Assembly: GCA_008973525.1 (NCBI GenBank)
Contig: WACJ01000081.1
Coordinates: 310,001-374,000, forward strand
DNA from: Stenopsyche tienmushanensis
Lineage: Eukaryota > Arthropoda > Insecta > Trichoptera > Stenopsychidae
Reading direction: 5' to 3'
DNA length: 64,000 bases
Below, in pieces: positions 34,916-46,486 of the stretch; position 1 is the first letter of the stretch, and each line of letters opens with the position of its first letter. The position numbers and the translations under genes were made by a program. The notes beneath the pieces were generated by a model. It saw nothing but the letters and a program-made list of their open reading frames with translations. It did not search any database and was not told the DNA's origin.

Positions 34916-35830
34916 AACATAACTACACGTCACTACAAATATATATATATAAAAAAAACTTACAAAATAATTCATTAATAAAATGCGACTTACACCCCCT
35001 TTATAATCTGAAAAATCGGTATTTAATTTTAACAACACATATTTTTAAATATTTCGAATGAAAATAAAAACGAAAAAGGCTCTTAAAATGCACTCTTAAA
35101 GCAATGATTGTACGATGATTCAAAAATAACATATTCAAAATTTTAGATATCAGAGGATCTACAATTTATTATTAAAAACACATTTAAATTATTGTTGCAA
35201 ATCAAAACGATTTATTTAACAGCTCAGGTTTTATTTCATCATATCTAGGAAATCATAGCAATTCGGAATAGAAACGATCGATCTAATTGTTCAAATTGAC
35301 CAAATAAGCCAGCAGCACGTCAAATTGATCAAATTTGGGCGTTTTGAATTGATTATAATTAGACTTCTGCAGTGGCTATTTAATGTTCTCTGAGCATCTC
35401 TCCATAGACATACAATAACTGCTTATCACTATATCAACACATTGTTTCCGGGCTTTTTTTAGTACGCGTACTAAAAAAACATTTTTAAAATATGCCATTG
35501 CACTCTTAAAATAACTAAAATTGACGCTTGATAGTACGAATAAAAAAGATCAGCTCCAAGGAAGATTGGGATGCAAATGGATGGAGGTGTTATATACAGA
35601 GATCAAGATTAATAAATAATACTCATTAAAGCGATAGGGATGATGCTTGTATCTTATCTACAAAAACAAACGCCTGTTCTCAGGTTTTAATTACCTTGGT
35701 TTTCAAAACAACCGAGCAAGAGTTTAAGAAATCTTGTTATACGAGGCAGAAATCGCAACGAGAGTAAGATTGTGAAAATAGACCCGGGGTGATAAAAGCG
35801 ATACACATAACTTGATTACTAAAACTTTAA

Positions 35831-36250
35831 CGTGTAGGATGATCGCGTATTTGCGAGCGAATTCCAATGATTCAGAAAGAGCACTCTTGGGCATTCATTT
35901 GGGCTTCGTGAGCAACAACAACGATTCATGTTGGGCGACGAAAGTGTTAAATATGAAATTCATACGCGCTGCTGCAGTTCTGACAGATAAGTGGATTTGT
36001 ACGGATGATAAGTGGCGGACAAGCAAATATAGTATCTACGACTATGAAGATTTTAAATTAGCTCACTACTCAAAGGGTTAAGCCGGGTAGACAAGCGTTG
36101 CGGTGGGCCTATGAATAATCAGTTTAACACTCTCGTCGCCCAACATGTCGCCCACAACATATCTGTCTCTCTCTGAGCTCAACGTACAATAGTGCTCTTT
36201 CTGAATTGTTGAAATTCGCTCGCAAATACGCGATCATCCTACCCTACAGG
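35831..36250. mobile_element. TTAA MITE family B with long inverted ends
   Basis: It is flanked by TTAA at 35827-35830 and 36251-36254. The left arm (GATGATCGCGTATTTGCGAG, then CAGAAAGAGCACT) is repeated inverted at the right end (36187-36238) over about 60 bases. A second inverted block, ATGTTGGGCGACGA, lies farther in at both sides (about 35929 and 36135). The right arm also contains the CTCTGAGCTCAACG sequence typical of the right part of family A, so B and A share an end region. A family A fragment lies at the centre. The open frame across 35812-36081 is not a gene. Confidence 0.75.
35948..36080 (-). mobile_element. TTAA MITE family A fragment inside family B
   Basis: Reversed left end of family A: CAGATAAGTGGATTTGTACG, GATAAGTGGCGGAC, then TTAAATTAGCTCACTACTCA and AAGGG before TTAA (36077-36080). 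Its inner side is cut within the TTAAATA segment near 35947. TTAA at both limits suggests insertion into family B followed by deletion, or capture of family A sequence as the middle of B. Confidence 0.65.
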
Positions 36251-37201
36251 TTAACTATGAGCGTTTTTCAAGCCAATTCGCCCTTCTACGCTAACATAAA
36301 CTTCGCTTCGAAATATGACGTATTTACCAAAATAAAATGATTCAATTTGCTATATTTTGACAACGAGTGATTATAAATAAATGCGGTCACTGATCGTTAG
36401 TGTTAGCTATATGTTTTTACTCAACAAGGGATCACAAATATTATTTTAGTCGGTTTTATGATTTAGCGGTTGCGCTCATTGAATCATATCTTTAGGAAGT
36501 GTGATTGTATCCAAAGCGGTCAGAAATGGTCGCATAAAAGGGACTACAAATGTCAATCAATAAATAATAAATGCTATTAAATATTAAACATAGAGGCCAT
36601 GAACAAATTAAATTGCAGTATAATGTTAGTATAAAAATTTCAAGGATGAACATTTTGTTTAAGTAAATGAACCACGTACACAATTGATTAGCAGCATTGA
36701 TGACGAAGAGCTACTGACGTAACATCAACAAAACTCATCGGCTATTCTACAGTAACTCGATAAGGTTAGTAAGAACAGTATGGGACAGAATAATATCTAA
36801 ATCACAATTAGGCAATATATGCATAATTTTGATTGCTTCTTAGACGTTAAATTATTTTTTATGAAGCTGATATATAGATTGTGAATAATTAAAAACTAAT
36901 GTGTTGTTACATTCTCACTCTTTTATATTCTTGCGGTTTACTAACACTACATGGTTACACTATCATTATCTAAATATCAATACCGGAGTTAGTATTAACC
37001 GCTTCCAGCTGTTTAAATATTTCATAGACAAACTATAAGTACAGCAATTGAAAATATATATAAGACGTCTAATGTTAAAGTAGCTTCATTTTTCATCCAT
37101 TTGCCTTGGTACATGACCTGCCTACTCCCATTTCATATCGTAATATATATTAACCGAATGATTCAAACAAATTGATTATATAATCAGTGAAGTATTTTTA
37201 A

Positions 37202-37595
37202 CCCTTTGAGTAGTGAGCTAATTTAAAATCTTCATAATCTTAGCTGCTATAATTGCACAATCGTCATACAAATCCACTTATCCTGTCCGGAGCGTCGCAG
37301 CGTGTATGAAGCTTGTATTTAAATAAATAAAAATTGTCGATGGCATACAATATTCATACATAAACAATACACTTGAAATCGATTAATTGTATCATTGACA
37401 TATTATTAGTCGATAAATTTGAATTAACGATCTATACAATCGTATGATGTACGCAACACACTCTCTCGGTCTCTGTCTCACATTCACAGTCTCCGGTCTG
37501 AAAGATACTCTCTCAGTCTCTGTTTCTCTCCAAATGCGTAAGAATGCTCTTTTTGAGTCACTGGACACAACATTGTGTCTTAACTCTTTGAGGAG
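37202..37595 (+). mobile_element. TTAA MITE family A, most complete copy
   Basis: TTAA at 37198-37201 and TTAA at 37596-37599 bound 394 bases. The left end is CCCTTTGAGTAGTGAGCTAA and the right end reads CTCCTCAAAG inverted. The order of blocks is: the AATTTAAAATCTTCATAATC segment, CCACTTATC, GTATGAAGCTTGTATT, TTATTAGTCGATAAATTTG, ATGATGTACGCAACAC, a CTCTGTCTCACATTCAC and CTCTGTTTCTCTCC double block, GCGTAAGAATGCTC, and ACAACATTGTGTCTTAACTC. It serves as the reference for the family in this window. Confidence 0.8.
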
Positions 37596-37689
37596 TTAAT
37601 GAAATATTTTATAAAAATGATATATTTCTCATCACCGATGTATGCATTAAAAATTAAGATGATGTGTTCAATAAATCATTTATGGCTTA

Positions 37690-37765
37690 TATGCTATAGA
37701 CCAACGAGCAGAGCATCCGTTAGTGTGATACACGAATCTGGGTTCAAATTCCTAGTCTGTATCGA
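37690..37765 (+). repeat. tRNA-derived SINE head
   Basis: TAGACCAACGAGCAGAGCAT (D-arm or A-box-like) is followed 25 bases later by CTGGGTTCAAATTCCTAG, a good B box inside a T-arm-like hairpin. The acceptor stem is not closed, so it is not called a tRNA gene. It lies about 100 bases downstream of a family A MITE. Confidence 0.4.
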
Positions 37766-38399
37766 GATAAAATACATTTTTTTAATGTTCTTATTAAATA
37801 CATATATCAAACTCCATCATTGTGTTGCATCTTTCCACAGTGCATTCATTATTAAGTAGCTATCAATGTTTTTTAATGCATTGTTATCAATCAGGTCAAT
37901 TATTTTGAAATTCAAGTCCACAGTGTTTAAATAATCTCTTCAACACAAATATAGACAAAAATGATGATAACTAGCGAGTAGTTTTTGATAATTTCGGACG
38001 TAAAATGTTTGCTTTGATGTTTGTAAAGCATCACTTAATAAGTGCGTACATAGTTGACTATTGACAACAATTTTATTCATCAACATAGTCTCCTTCAAGA
38101 GTGAATTTTACACTAAGGATAGGGATTTTCTAAGAATAAAGAATTTAAATAGAGTGATTTTATAATATACTTCCTCTTCTCTGCCACTTTTGATATAAAG
38201 ATGTTCGATACTCGTGAATTTCCTATATGTATTTTTGAAATAAGTATTTATCAGTTGTAAACATTTCCTTGTGTAGATATGTGAATGTACTTATTTACTT
38301 GAAAATAAAGTTAGTTTGAATCCAGTTTTACTTGTTTTTAACCTGCTTTCCTTGTCATTCTATTCGTATCCTTTGTCTGCTTCCACTTCCTAAGCGTCA

Positions 38400-38514
38400 A
38401 AGTTTAAAAAGGTCGAAGAAGAAAATGTCTATTTTAAGAAGAGACTCTTTGAAGTTCAGACTGAAAAAATACGCCTAGAAATACAAAACGAAATCTTCAA
38501 TAAGGTCACATCCC
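38400..38514 (+). pseudogene. Coiled-coil fragment like the tail of a Myb/SANT-type transposon protein
   Basis: The frame from 38400 gives KFKKVEEENVYFKKRLFEVQ followed by TEKIRLEIQNEIFNK, a heptad-like charged helix. Proteins with an N-terminal Myb/SANT-like DNA-binding domain, common beside Harbinger-type transposons and in zeste-like proteins of insects, end in a helix of this composition. No Myb/SANT domain is visible upstream and there is no clear start. It could also be the end of an unrelated exon. Confidence 0.3.
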
Positions 38515-39356
38515 GGGTCGTGCAATATTCCATCTACGAATACGCATTCATCCCGAACATCAGCTGTCAAAATCTTGATAGTGTCTTGGGGGGGACTCTC
38601 GTTTCTCATAGCGCAGGATGACTTACGAAGATACAATAAAAGGACCCATTTACATATACGTTTCCGATTCCTTATATTATGTTTTATCGACTATGCGATA
38701 TTATTGAGGGATCATGCTTCCCCCTGTGCACTTCGTGTTGATTGTACGAGGTCTTATTTGAACAAGTCCCCCGTTTGGTTTCATGGAGGGTCCACAGAAT
38801 GGGTGCGCATCGAAACGCATTCTAAGGAGAAATATTCATAATTTTACTCCAATGCCAATATTTATGCTTTATTGAAAAGATTGAAGACGGTAAGTGTGGG
38901 CTGGAGGGCCGCACGTGTAGGTCATAAAGTCTTGAAGAGGCATACAAACTGCTGTAACTGACACAACTTGACAAGTTTAGTTATTTGTAGGATGTCGTAC
39001 CTTCGGAGCAGAATATATGTTTTATGGCTTCGACTGCTAAAATTTTTGTTTTATTCCCTTACTGATAGCAATCACTTTTAGGCACAAAGAACGATCGATT
39101 GTAAAGTTGATTGTATACCGACATTACAATGAGGGTTCAATAATTGATCTATCCAATATGAAATGTATTATAGTCAATTCCCGAATTACGACCACGTCGA
39201 TAACGATAATTCATACTTACGACGAAAAAAAAACGAATTTTAAGTGTTTGTCAAATATTCTCAACATCTTAAATACGATGTTTTTGATTGTTTTTTTCGT
39301 TCATTAGTCATTTCTTTGAAGTGATAATGAACACATTGAAGTAATTGAGAAAGTGC

Positions 39357-39577
39357 CAACAATAAGTTGGCAAAGTTTTATTGCAATCGAATAAACAGTA
39401 TAGCAGCGCATTAAATACGAACAAACAAACATTGATTTTTATATATTAAACTATACCTATGTTACTTGCGGAATTTTTAGCAATAAGTGGACGAAGTTCT
39501 ATTGCAATCCTATGAATGGTATGGCAGCGCATTTCGAACAAACAAAATCCAAATTCATTTTTATGTATTAGATTAAT
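39357..39577 (+). repeat. Diverged tandem duplication, about 122-base period
   Basis: Unit 1 (39357-39453) and unit 2 (39479-39577) share CAATAAGT.GG..AAGTT.TATTGCAATC, then GTAT.GCAGCGCATT and CGAACAAACAAA in the same order. No coding frame and no known element is recognised. Confidence 0.6.
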
Positions 39578-41854
39578 AACAATTCGTTTCAATCTGTTTA
39601 TTTGATTCAGAGTTATACCGTTTTTAAAAAGTAAGTATTATTTCGGACGATATGCGGACTGATATGTGTTAAAATAGAGGATATAAGCGGATTTTGCTGA
39701 AATGCACGATGATATAATATCGATGAAACCACTCTGTTTAGAAAAAAATGTCTGAAGATATAGTGGAAAAGTAGATTGACTCAATTTAGTATTGCTGAAA
39801 ATTGTTAGAAGTCAACCATAGATATCCAGAGAGGATAACATAATATTTTAGTGGTTGATAAATGAAGATATTCCAAATAAAAGATGCTGGTAACTCAATA
39901 GGATTAGATTGAAAATTTGTTTACACGTTTGCATGTTGACTTCTTTTCAAGTGAGAGTCTAAATTGAAAATAGAGGATTGACTAGCGGATCCAGATATTT
40001 TGTTCAAAGTGTTTTAACCTGTTTTTTGTTGCTTAATGAGTATAATATTTTATGTTTTTATCTTCCAGCTAAGAAACTTGACCCGCTGAGCCTTTTTTTT
40101 TAACATAGCTATTATTTCCAATGGAAAATTAGTTATTAAAAAAAAGTGTAATTGAGATCTTAAAGAAAATGAATATTTGATTGTTTTTGAGGCAGTCTTG
40201 ATTGAAATCCTATAATGAATATTTCGATAATCTTCAATATAAAAATCGCTAGTAAACAGCCATATAGTACTAAAAACATCAATGGATGATGTTTGGGTGT
40301 ATTAAGTCTCAGTTAAGTATTACCAATATCTAAAAAAAATATATTAAGACTCCAAACTCCAAAATGTGCTAATAAGCTAAAATTTAATTTTAAATTACCA
40401 ATCATGATTACAGATCAATATAATATGTTCGATTTATTATCCTTAAAATCTTTGACATGCTGTTATATTTCCACCGACATATATTACAAAATTATTTATA
40501 ATAATGATATCCAATGGCCTTTTATCCGAAATACCAGGGACATATTTATGTTAAATTGAATTTTTGATAATCAAAAAGCCACAGGATGTTGGTATGATAG
40601 AATATTAACATTTTAGAAATGTTTTTGTGATATATTTAAATCATGCATGCGCATGTAAATACCACATTCATTGAAGCAGTCTTATGTATTATATTTCATT
40701 TGAGATGAGATGAAACTCATAATGCACTAGTTCGTATATAAAAAGACAGTAATTTTAAGAAATCACTAGAAAATATTTGTACTATATTCATATTATTATT
40801 TGGTCAAATGGTATTTAAATATTAAATCGAGTATAAAATGCGACCAAGATTCTTCCGTTTAGGAGAAACCAAGAGCCGCAACGATCAACGAAGAACCGCA
40901 ATAAGGACGAAACGGAGTTTGATTGATTCTTCATAATGATACGGGGATGATTAGCTTCCCTCGATGGATATCAGAGTGGGGTGCCACGAAATTGGAAGTG
41001 GGTAAAATTGGGGTGGGCATAATGGAGAATGGCGAGCTATGGTGGCAATGGTGAGAGTTAGTTGCTTGAGGAGGAAACGGCATCACCCGTCAGCGAAGAG
41101 ATAAGCTATGGGGATGTATCGTTCGATCTCCTCTTTTAGCTATGTTTCCTGATTGCAAATCGTTATGACGTGATCATTCGACAGCGATAATTTTGAAGAG
41201 CCATTCATTCCTGGTTGAGTTGATATTGTACAATTTCAAACAATCGAAATTTCGATTTGACCTACAAACGTCTCCATGGAATTAAAGCATAATCGATAAG
41301 AATACGAACAATCGGAATCGATAATATTATGCGACCAAAGTTGCCACAAACCAATATCTTTTATAGGGTTGCTCTTTTTGTATACAAAATGTCTTAAAAC
41401 AGAATTATATTCCCAACAATGAAAGAAGTCGTTAGCAAGTTACCAAGTGGTAATAATCTTATTAGTGCATTCGTTTTTGCACTGTTCCTTAAGACTTACT
41501 TGATAATTTAGTATTTTATTCACGTTTAAAACTTGTGTTGCACTCAGAGCAAAATGTCAACGAAACATGTTGTTCATCGTCGTGCAATAAGAAAATGTAA
41601 AATATATTAAGCTTAATATAATTTGCAATAGATGGCAATTTTTTTCCCTGACTCAATTCGCTACGAGGAATGTGTCGTTGAAGTAATTGTGAAATTCTCG
41701 CAGCGCTATGAGAGATATATTAATATTGTACTAGGAATTATGAGTATTGATTATAAAAGAAACATAGCAATAAGCAGATCGATGAAGCAAAGATCAAAAC
41801 TATTTAAATGCGGTCCTGTTTCAGAAATTTCACTTGATCATGCTTAAAAGATAG

Positions 41855-41955
41855 ATGTTTTTAAAAATGTGGTCGCCAACCTCACCTTCTGTAGATTTGA
41901 GATCAAGATGATTGAGTTACTAATTCAACCGCTTAATCGCGGGACGACTTAAAGG
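41855..41955 (-). repeat. tRNA-derived SINE-like repeat, copy 2 (reversed)
   Basis: Read on the minus strand it gives GTCCCGCGATTAAGCGGTTG, TTAGTAACTCAATC, CTACAGAAGGTGAGGTTGGC and GACCACATTTTTAAAAACAT, matching 48028-48125 in order. The B-box part is altered (GATCTCAAATC). Confidence 0.5.
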
Positions 41956-42185
41956 TACAATGAAATAATACTATTAATATAGTAAATATTAATAAAAATC
42001 ACAAACATATAAATTTATTTTCACGTACTTACTTAATATTTTTGCGATTTAATATATATTTATTATAAAATCAATAAAAAATCGATAGATTATTACATTT
42101 GTACCTTATTGTGTGTCATTATCGTCTAAAATAGTTTACTTTCGCTTTCTTCGAATGGATAGGAATCTATGCTGTATTTTTTCAG

Positions 42186-42229
42186 GGCCAAAGAAAGATG
42201 TGTGAGAAAAGAGCCCTCCCTTGCAGAGG
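42186..42229 (+). other. Candidate 44-base exon with strong splice sites
   Basis: A pyrimidine-rich tract ending TATTTTTTCAG (acceptor at 42185) is followed by 44 bases and then a GGTAAGTTT donor (GT at 42230). Two of the three frames are open across it, so it could be a micro-exon or an untranslated exon. Both sites match consensus well, but such pairs also occur by chance in 64 kb. No neighbouring exon was identified. Confidence 0.2.
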
Positions 42230-42948
42230 GTAAGTTTGTAGGTGAAATTAGTAGAAGCTCGCAAGAAGTGGTATTTAGTCCGAATCGCGTTTAGTATTCG
42301 AGTCCCTACGCCTCGCGTAATTTATAGCCCAACCGGAATTTGTAAACGTTTGTAATGGAAATATGACTGGAGACTGGGTAGGAATAGTGGAAAAGTGGAA
42401 GGAAAAGCTGCGGAAGCTTTGGTCCTAAGAAACCGCAGAGAAAGCCAAAGAAATGCGAAAAATTAAAAGGTCAAACGTACTTAAAGTATCTTTGAATATT
42501 TTTTTTCAAATTGTCACAATGAAATTAACCTTTTATGGTTATATTCATATTTATTGTAATCTTCCCGCAACAGCTAAGTAATAAAAATTATCATAATGAA
42601 ATTAGCCAATTACACATGGATTTATTCATATTTATGCTATTTTACATCATGACTGCCTTCGAACTGCATGATGGCGTTAAAGATTGTGATGAACACAAGG
42701 CAAAGTGCATAAACACGTCTTTCCAAAATATGTTAGAAACTCGACTTTTGAAGAATGGTTTTTATTCTAAAGTCACCACTTGGGGGCAAAATATCATCCC
42801 CATGCAATGACACTGTTAATCTGTGCCTATTTAATTCGCCATATTAACAGCGACTCCCTTTCGACGCAATGTGTCAATTTAACAACGACATCTTCTGTAG
42901 CACTGCGGATAGCCTTGGCTCCGGGAAGACGTGCTTCCCGCGGCCAGA

Positions 42949-42971
42949 TCTCTCTCTCTCTCTCTCTCTCT
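42949..42971 (+). repeat. (CT)n microsatellite
   Basis: About 11 CT units, followed by a short TA-rich run. Just before it, CGGGAAG and CTTCCCG (42922-42940) form a 7-base-pair hairpin. Confidence 0.9.
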
Positions 42972-44194
42972 ACATATATATATCTTCGATTAATAAATTA
43001 ATAACAAAAACAACTAGCATATTTTTCAAACTTATAATAGATGTTTGAATCCATGTAAAATAGACGATTTGAACTTGCAATCCAAAATGAGGCAATCAAT
43101 CCAATACGTTTGAGCTCCGTTGTATATAAATTATAATATTGTTTTTTTTAGTAAAGTTTTTAAATGATATTATAATAAGCTGCAATTTGAATTTAAAAAT
43201 AGTGAGCTATTATCAACAGTTATAATATATGTAAATAAATCATATTTAATCAATTTTCTGCTGTATGCGATGTCGTAGTGCATCAAATGCATACACTTAC
43301 ACATGGCGCTCTCGTCGCGTACAGCTATTGGACGACTGAAAATTCATTCGAACCGATTGTCTAATTATTGATTCAACCATTTCGACTAGTTGTTTGTAGA
43401 CCACTGCGCCAGTTGCCTCTCAAACAAAATTTAAATCCCCAAATATTTTCGTAGCGAAACCAATTCAAACAAGCCATTTTTCAAATTCAGCCCCGCTCGC
43501 TATCGCCTTCTGTCGTTGCCCGACTTTTTATTACTTTTTTTATACTTTCTTCGTCTCCCGCTTTCACTTGAATTTATTCCGACTGTATGGGGGGGCACGT
43601 ATGTATGCATACACAAATTTATTTTTGAGCCTATATGAGACGTGTGGTTCGATCATATAATCACATTCATATTTTCTTTGCCTTGCAACGACATAGAAGA
43701 GAGGCGAAAAGCGGATGAAAACCGATATAAAAAACTTTTCGAGATTGTCGAGCAAGACGTCCAATTTTGTCGACATTGATGCTTTCATTCATTAGAAGCG
43801 TGCGGAAGAAAATGTTATTTCATCCATGCAATGTACTGAGGATCCATTCTAAATGCTTCAAATTTATTTAAAAAATTGCCTTAAAAAATAAGACAATTGC
43901 TGGTAAATATTAACACATTCTGATCTTGTAACTTGTAAATATTTGTTTTATAGTTTGAGCTTTCCACAAAAAAATAACTTACGGAAGCCTCGCCTAACTT
44001 ACGGAGGTCGCTATCTTCGTTGTTTCCACTTGAAAGTCGCGTTCTTCGCACGCAAATCTGCTTTTGAGAACATCTCGGCGCGAATACGTAACAATGGTCC
44101 CAACCCACGAGTCGGCTGCGATGAACGACGGAACACGTTTATGATTTCATTTGCTCTATGATAGAGATCGAAATGTGGCAGGTGATCAATAAAA

Positions 44195-44465
44195 TGTTGA
44201 ACAATTAGCACGACGTATTTATTCCATTATAACACGACTAGAGAACCAATGGCAAGTATTCCTCCTTCGTCTTTCGAGAAAGGTCGATGAGATCCTTCTC
44301 CGTCGAGGTCTGCTCTACAACTCCAGTACTGGGCTTCCCGGCTTAATATCTTCTATTCCGTTGCAAAATCCTGGTGTTTGCTTTGGTCGTCATTTGTTTT
44401 GATAATTAATGCCTTGCTTTGATTACCATCGAGTCCGTTTTTGATAATCTGCCACTATTTTGACA
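44195..44465 (+). mobile_element. Possible LTR with adjoining primer-binding-like site
   Basis: A stretch starting TGTTGAACAATTAGCACGAC and ending TTTTGACA (TG...CA limits) is followed two bases later by TGGCGCCC (44468-44475), the start of the tRNA-Lys primer-binding site used by many gypsy-type retrotransposons. No gag-pol frame, polypurine tract or second LTR was found downstream, so at best it is one LTR with a stub of leader. The call rests on these limits only. Confidence 0.3.
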
Positions 44466-45033
44466 GTTGGCGCCCGTTGACGATCTACCGCTCTTTTGAT
44501 AATTCGCCGCTGATATGATGACACCTCAAGGGAGGTCAAGAATGGCGTCAGCATCCAAGTATCACTACTCCTTTGCAGAAATCTATTCTTAAAAATAAAA
44601 AATAAAACCGAGATTGATGGATTTGCAATTTTCCCAGGATATGTTTCTCCGTTTTAATCATACAATGGTATTTAAGATATTCAATAATTTGTTTGCATGT
44701 AGATTAAAAACCACCACTATATTTGTGTGTATATCTATGCAATAAGTTCTTGTACACACTCTTTCATATACAATTTTGTTTCAGTCTGTCTTATGGTGTA
44801 AGAATTATACTGTTTTTTTATTATAACGAATTTGCAAATTCTTCGAAGAACTTGTGGACTGAAATGTGTAAATACTTCCAATTTCCAAAATTTGTTAGTT
44901 TGGTGAAATGTTCTTACTATCTGAACTTGAACTAGAACCTTTATACTAACATAACGATTCAGAGTCTCTATTATACCTACATTCAACAAATAATTCCATT
45001 TGATCGAATCAAATAATTGATTGTCCCTATTAA

Positions 45034-45766
45034 CCCCTAAAAGAGTACTGTCGCAGGGCCTGTGATCCCCTCCACTTATTCGAAAGAACACTCTTGTACA
45101 TTGAGCTCGGTGACAAACAGAGACAGAGAGAGAACTTAGCGCTGTTCGAGAGACAGAGACGGAGAGCTTCCCTGTATACATCGCGTTATCAGAACCGTAA
45201 CTAGGGTATGAAGCACCCGTGGCAAGTATCTAACTTAAACCTGTGGAATCCAATGTATTTTTTAAAGTTAACCAATTCTATTAAAAATGCAATATATTAA
45301 ATTATAATGTTTGATTTAAAATAATATACAAAGATAGTCCGAAAAGTACCCGATCTAATGTATAGATGGCGGATACTGTTGTAAAAAAATACTGTAATAG
45401 AAAGTTTCTAGACACTACGTTGCTTCCGTGATCGCACAGAGCATAGATAATGCCGCAAAAAGCCCTAACAGGGGACAGAGTGAACATAAGGTTTGTATGC
45501 TCAATTGGTCCGCTTTTCAGACCGCTGATACTTGACATACATGCTTGACAAGTTAGCATATATCATAAAAATTGTCAGAGTCGAGCAGATAGAACGAGAG
45601 AAATAACGTGGTCTTGTATGCTATCAACAGTGTTTATTTACAATTGACTCTGCCTCAAATTGAAGATTGTCTTACGCATATAGGAGCTGACAGAAAGTAA
45701 TCGGTGTAAAGCGATTATGGCATCAACGACTTATCGATTTTAAATTTGCTCACTTCTCAAAAAGGT
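45034..45766 (-). mobile_element. TTAA MITE family A, reversed copy interrupted by other DNA
   Basis: TTAA (45030-45033) plus CCCCTAAAAGAGTA starts the reversed right end, with CATTGAGCTCGGTGACA and the GACAGAGACGGAGAG block to about 45185. The reversed left end resumes at about 45600 (CTATCAACAGTGTTTATTTA) and ends CTCACTTCTCAAAAAGG with a flanking TTAA at 45767-45770. The intervening 45186-45600 is foreign and includes GATAGTCCGAAAAGTACCCG (45335-45354), which looks like the start of a mariner-type element with no recognisable transposase. Confidence 0.65.
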
Positions 45767-46447
45767 TTAAGTGAATTTTGTAACCTAATATATGACAAAA
45801 TGAAGCTCGGATATCTGAGATCTCTTAACAATCTAAGTCCAGATGTGTGGCAATTTTTTAATATTCATTATATGATGAGGTTGTCCAAGACTACCAAATT
45901 GATTTAAAATAAATTTCAAAAAGGAATCATTTTCTTTCACCCATAATAATAAATGCACAAATTAGTGCAAGCAGAAAGTTATCTTTCACTGTATAGATTC
46001 AATGAGTAGGTTTTATTTTATTAATGTTGAGTTTTAATTTCATAGTATAATCGAATTGAAAATTTAAATGGTGTTTCGCAATGCAACAATTCTGCTGTTT
46101 AGCCTTCATAAACAGAACTCAAGTATTTTAGTAGGAATTTTATTTCGTTGTCTGAAACTCAATTAGAGTTCTTTGAAACGCAAATTTTCATAGAGTGTAA
46201 TTTAATGCAAAAGTATATTCGTTGCATTACATGCTCGTCACAAAAATAATATTCAAACTGAGATGAAATAATGAAATCAGTTATAAAATAATCTATTTTG
46301 TAGAAATTAAGTGTCATGTGCAACTTGTCTAAGCTGATCATACGTCCTGTTTAAAACGGGATAGTCTTATATTTAGGGAGCATGTTCTGTTGTAAAAATG
46401 ATCTGTACATTAACATTTTACTCAAATTCAACACTAAAATGTATAGG

Positions 46448-46486
46448 AATTGTACAATTGGCTAATTACTAGCCAATTGTACAATT
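46448..46486. repeat. Perfect 17-base inverted repeat with 5-base spacer
   Basis: AATTGTACAATTGGCTA (46448-46464), spacer ATTAC, then TAGCCAATTGTACAATT (46470-46486). All 17 pairs match. Each arm itself contains the palindrome AATTGTACAATT. It could extrude as a cruciform or be the tips of a tiny element; no target duplication is obvious. Confidence 0.85.

Noticed and set aside
34495..35038. Four overlapping open frames of 60-115 codons on both strands.
   Set aside because: They lie in a GC-rich block where stops are rare, overlap on both strands, and show no recognisable domain.
37690..37765. A tRNA gene.
   Set aside because: A- and B-box words are present, but the acceptor and anticodon stems do not pair; a SINE head is likelier.
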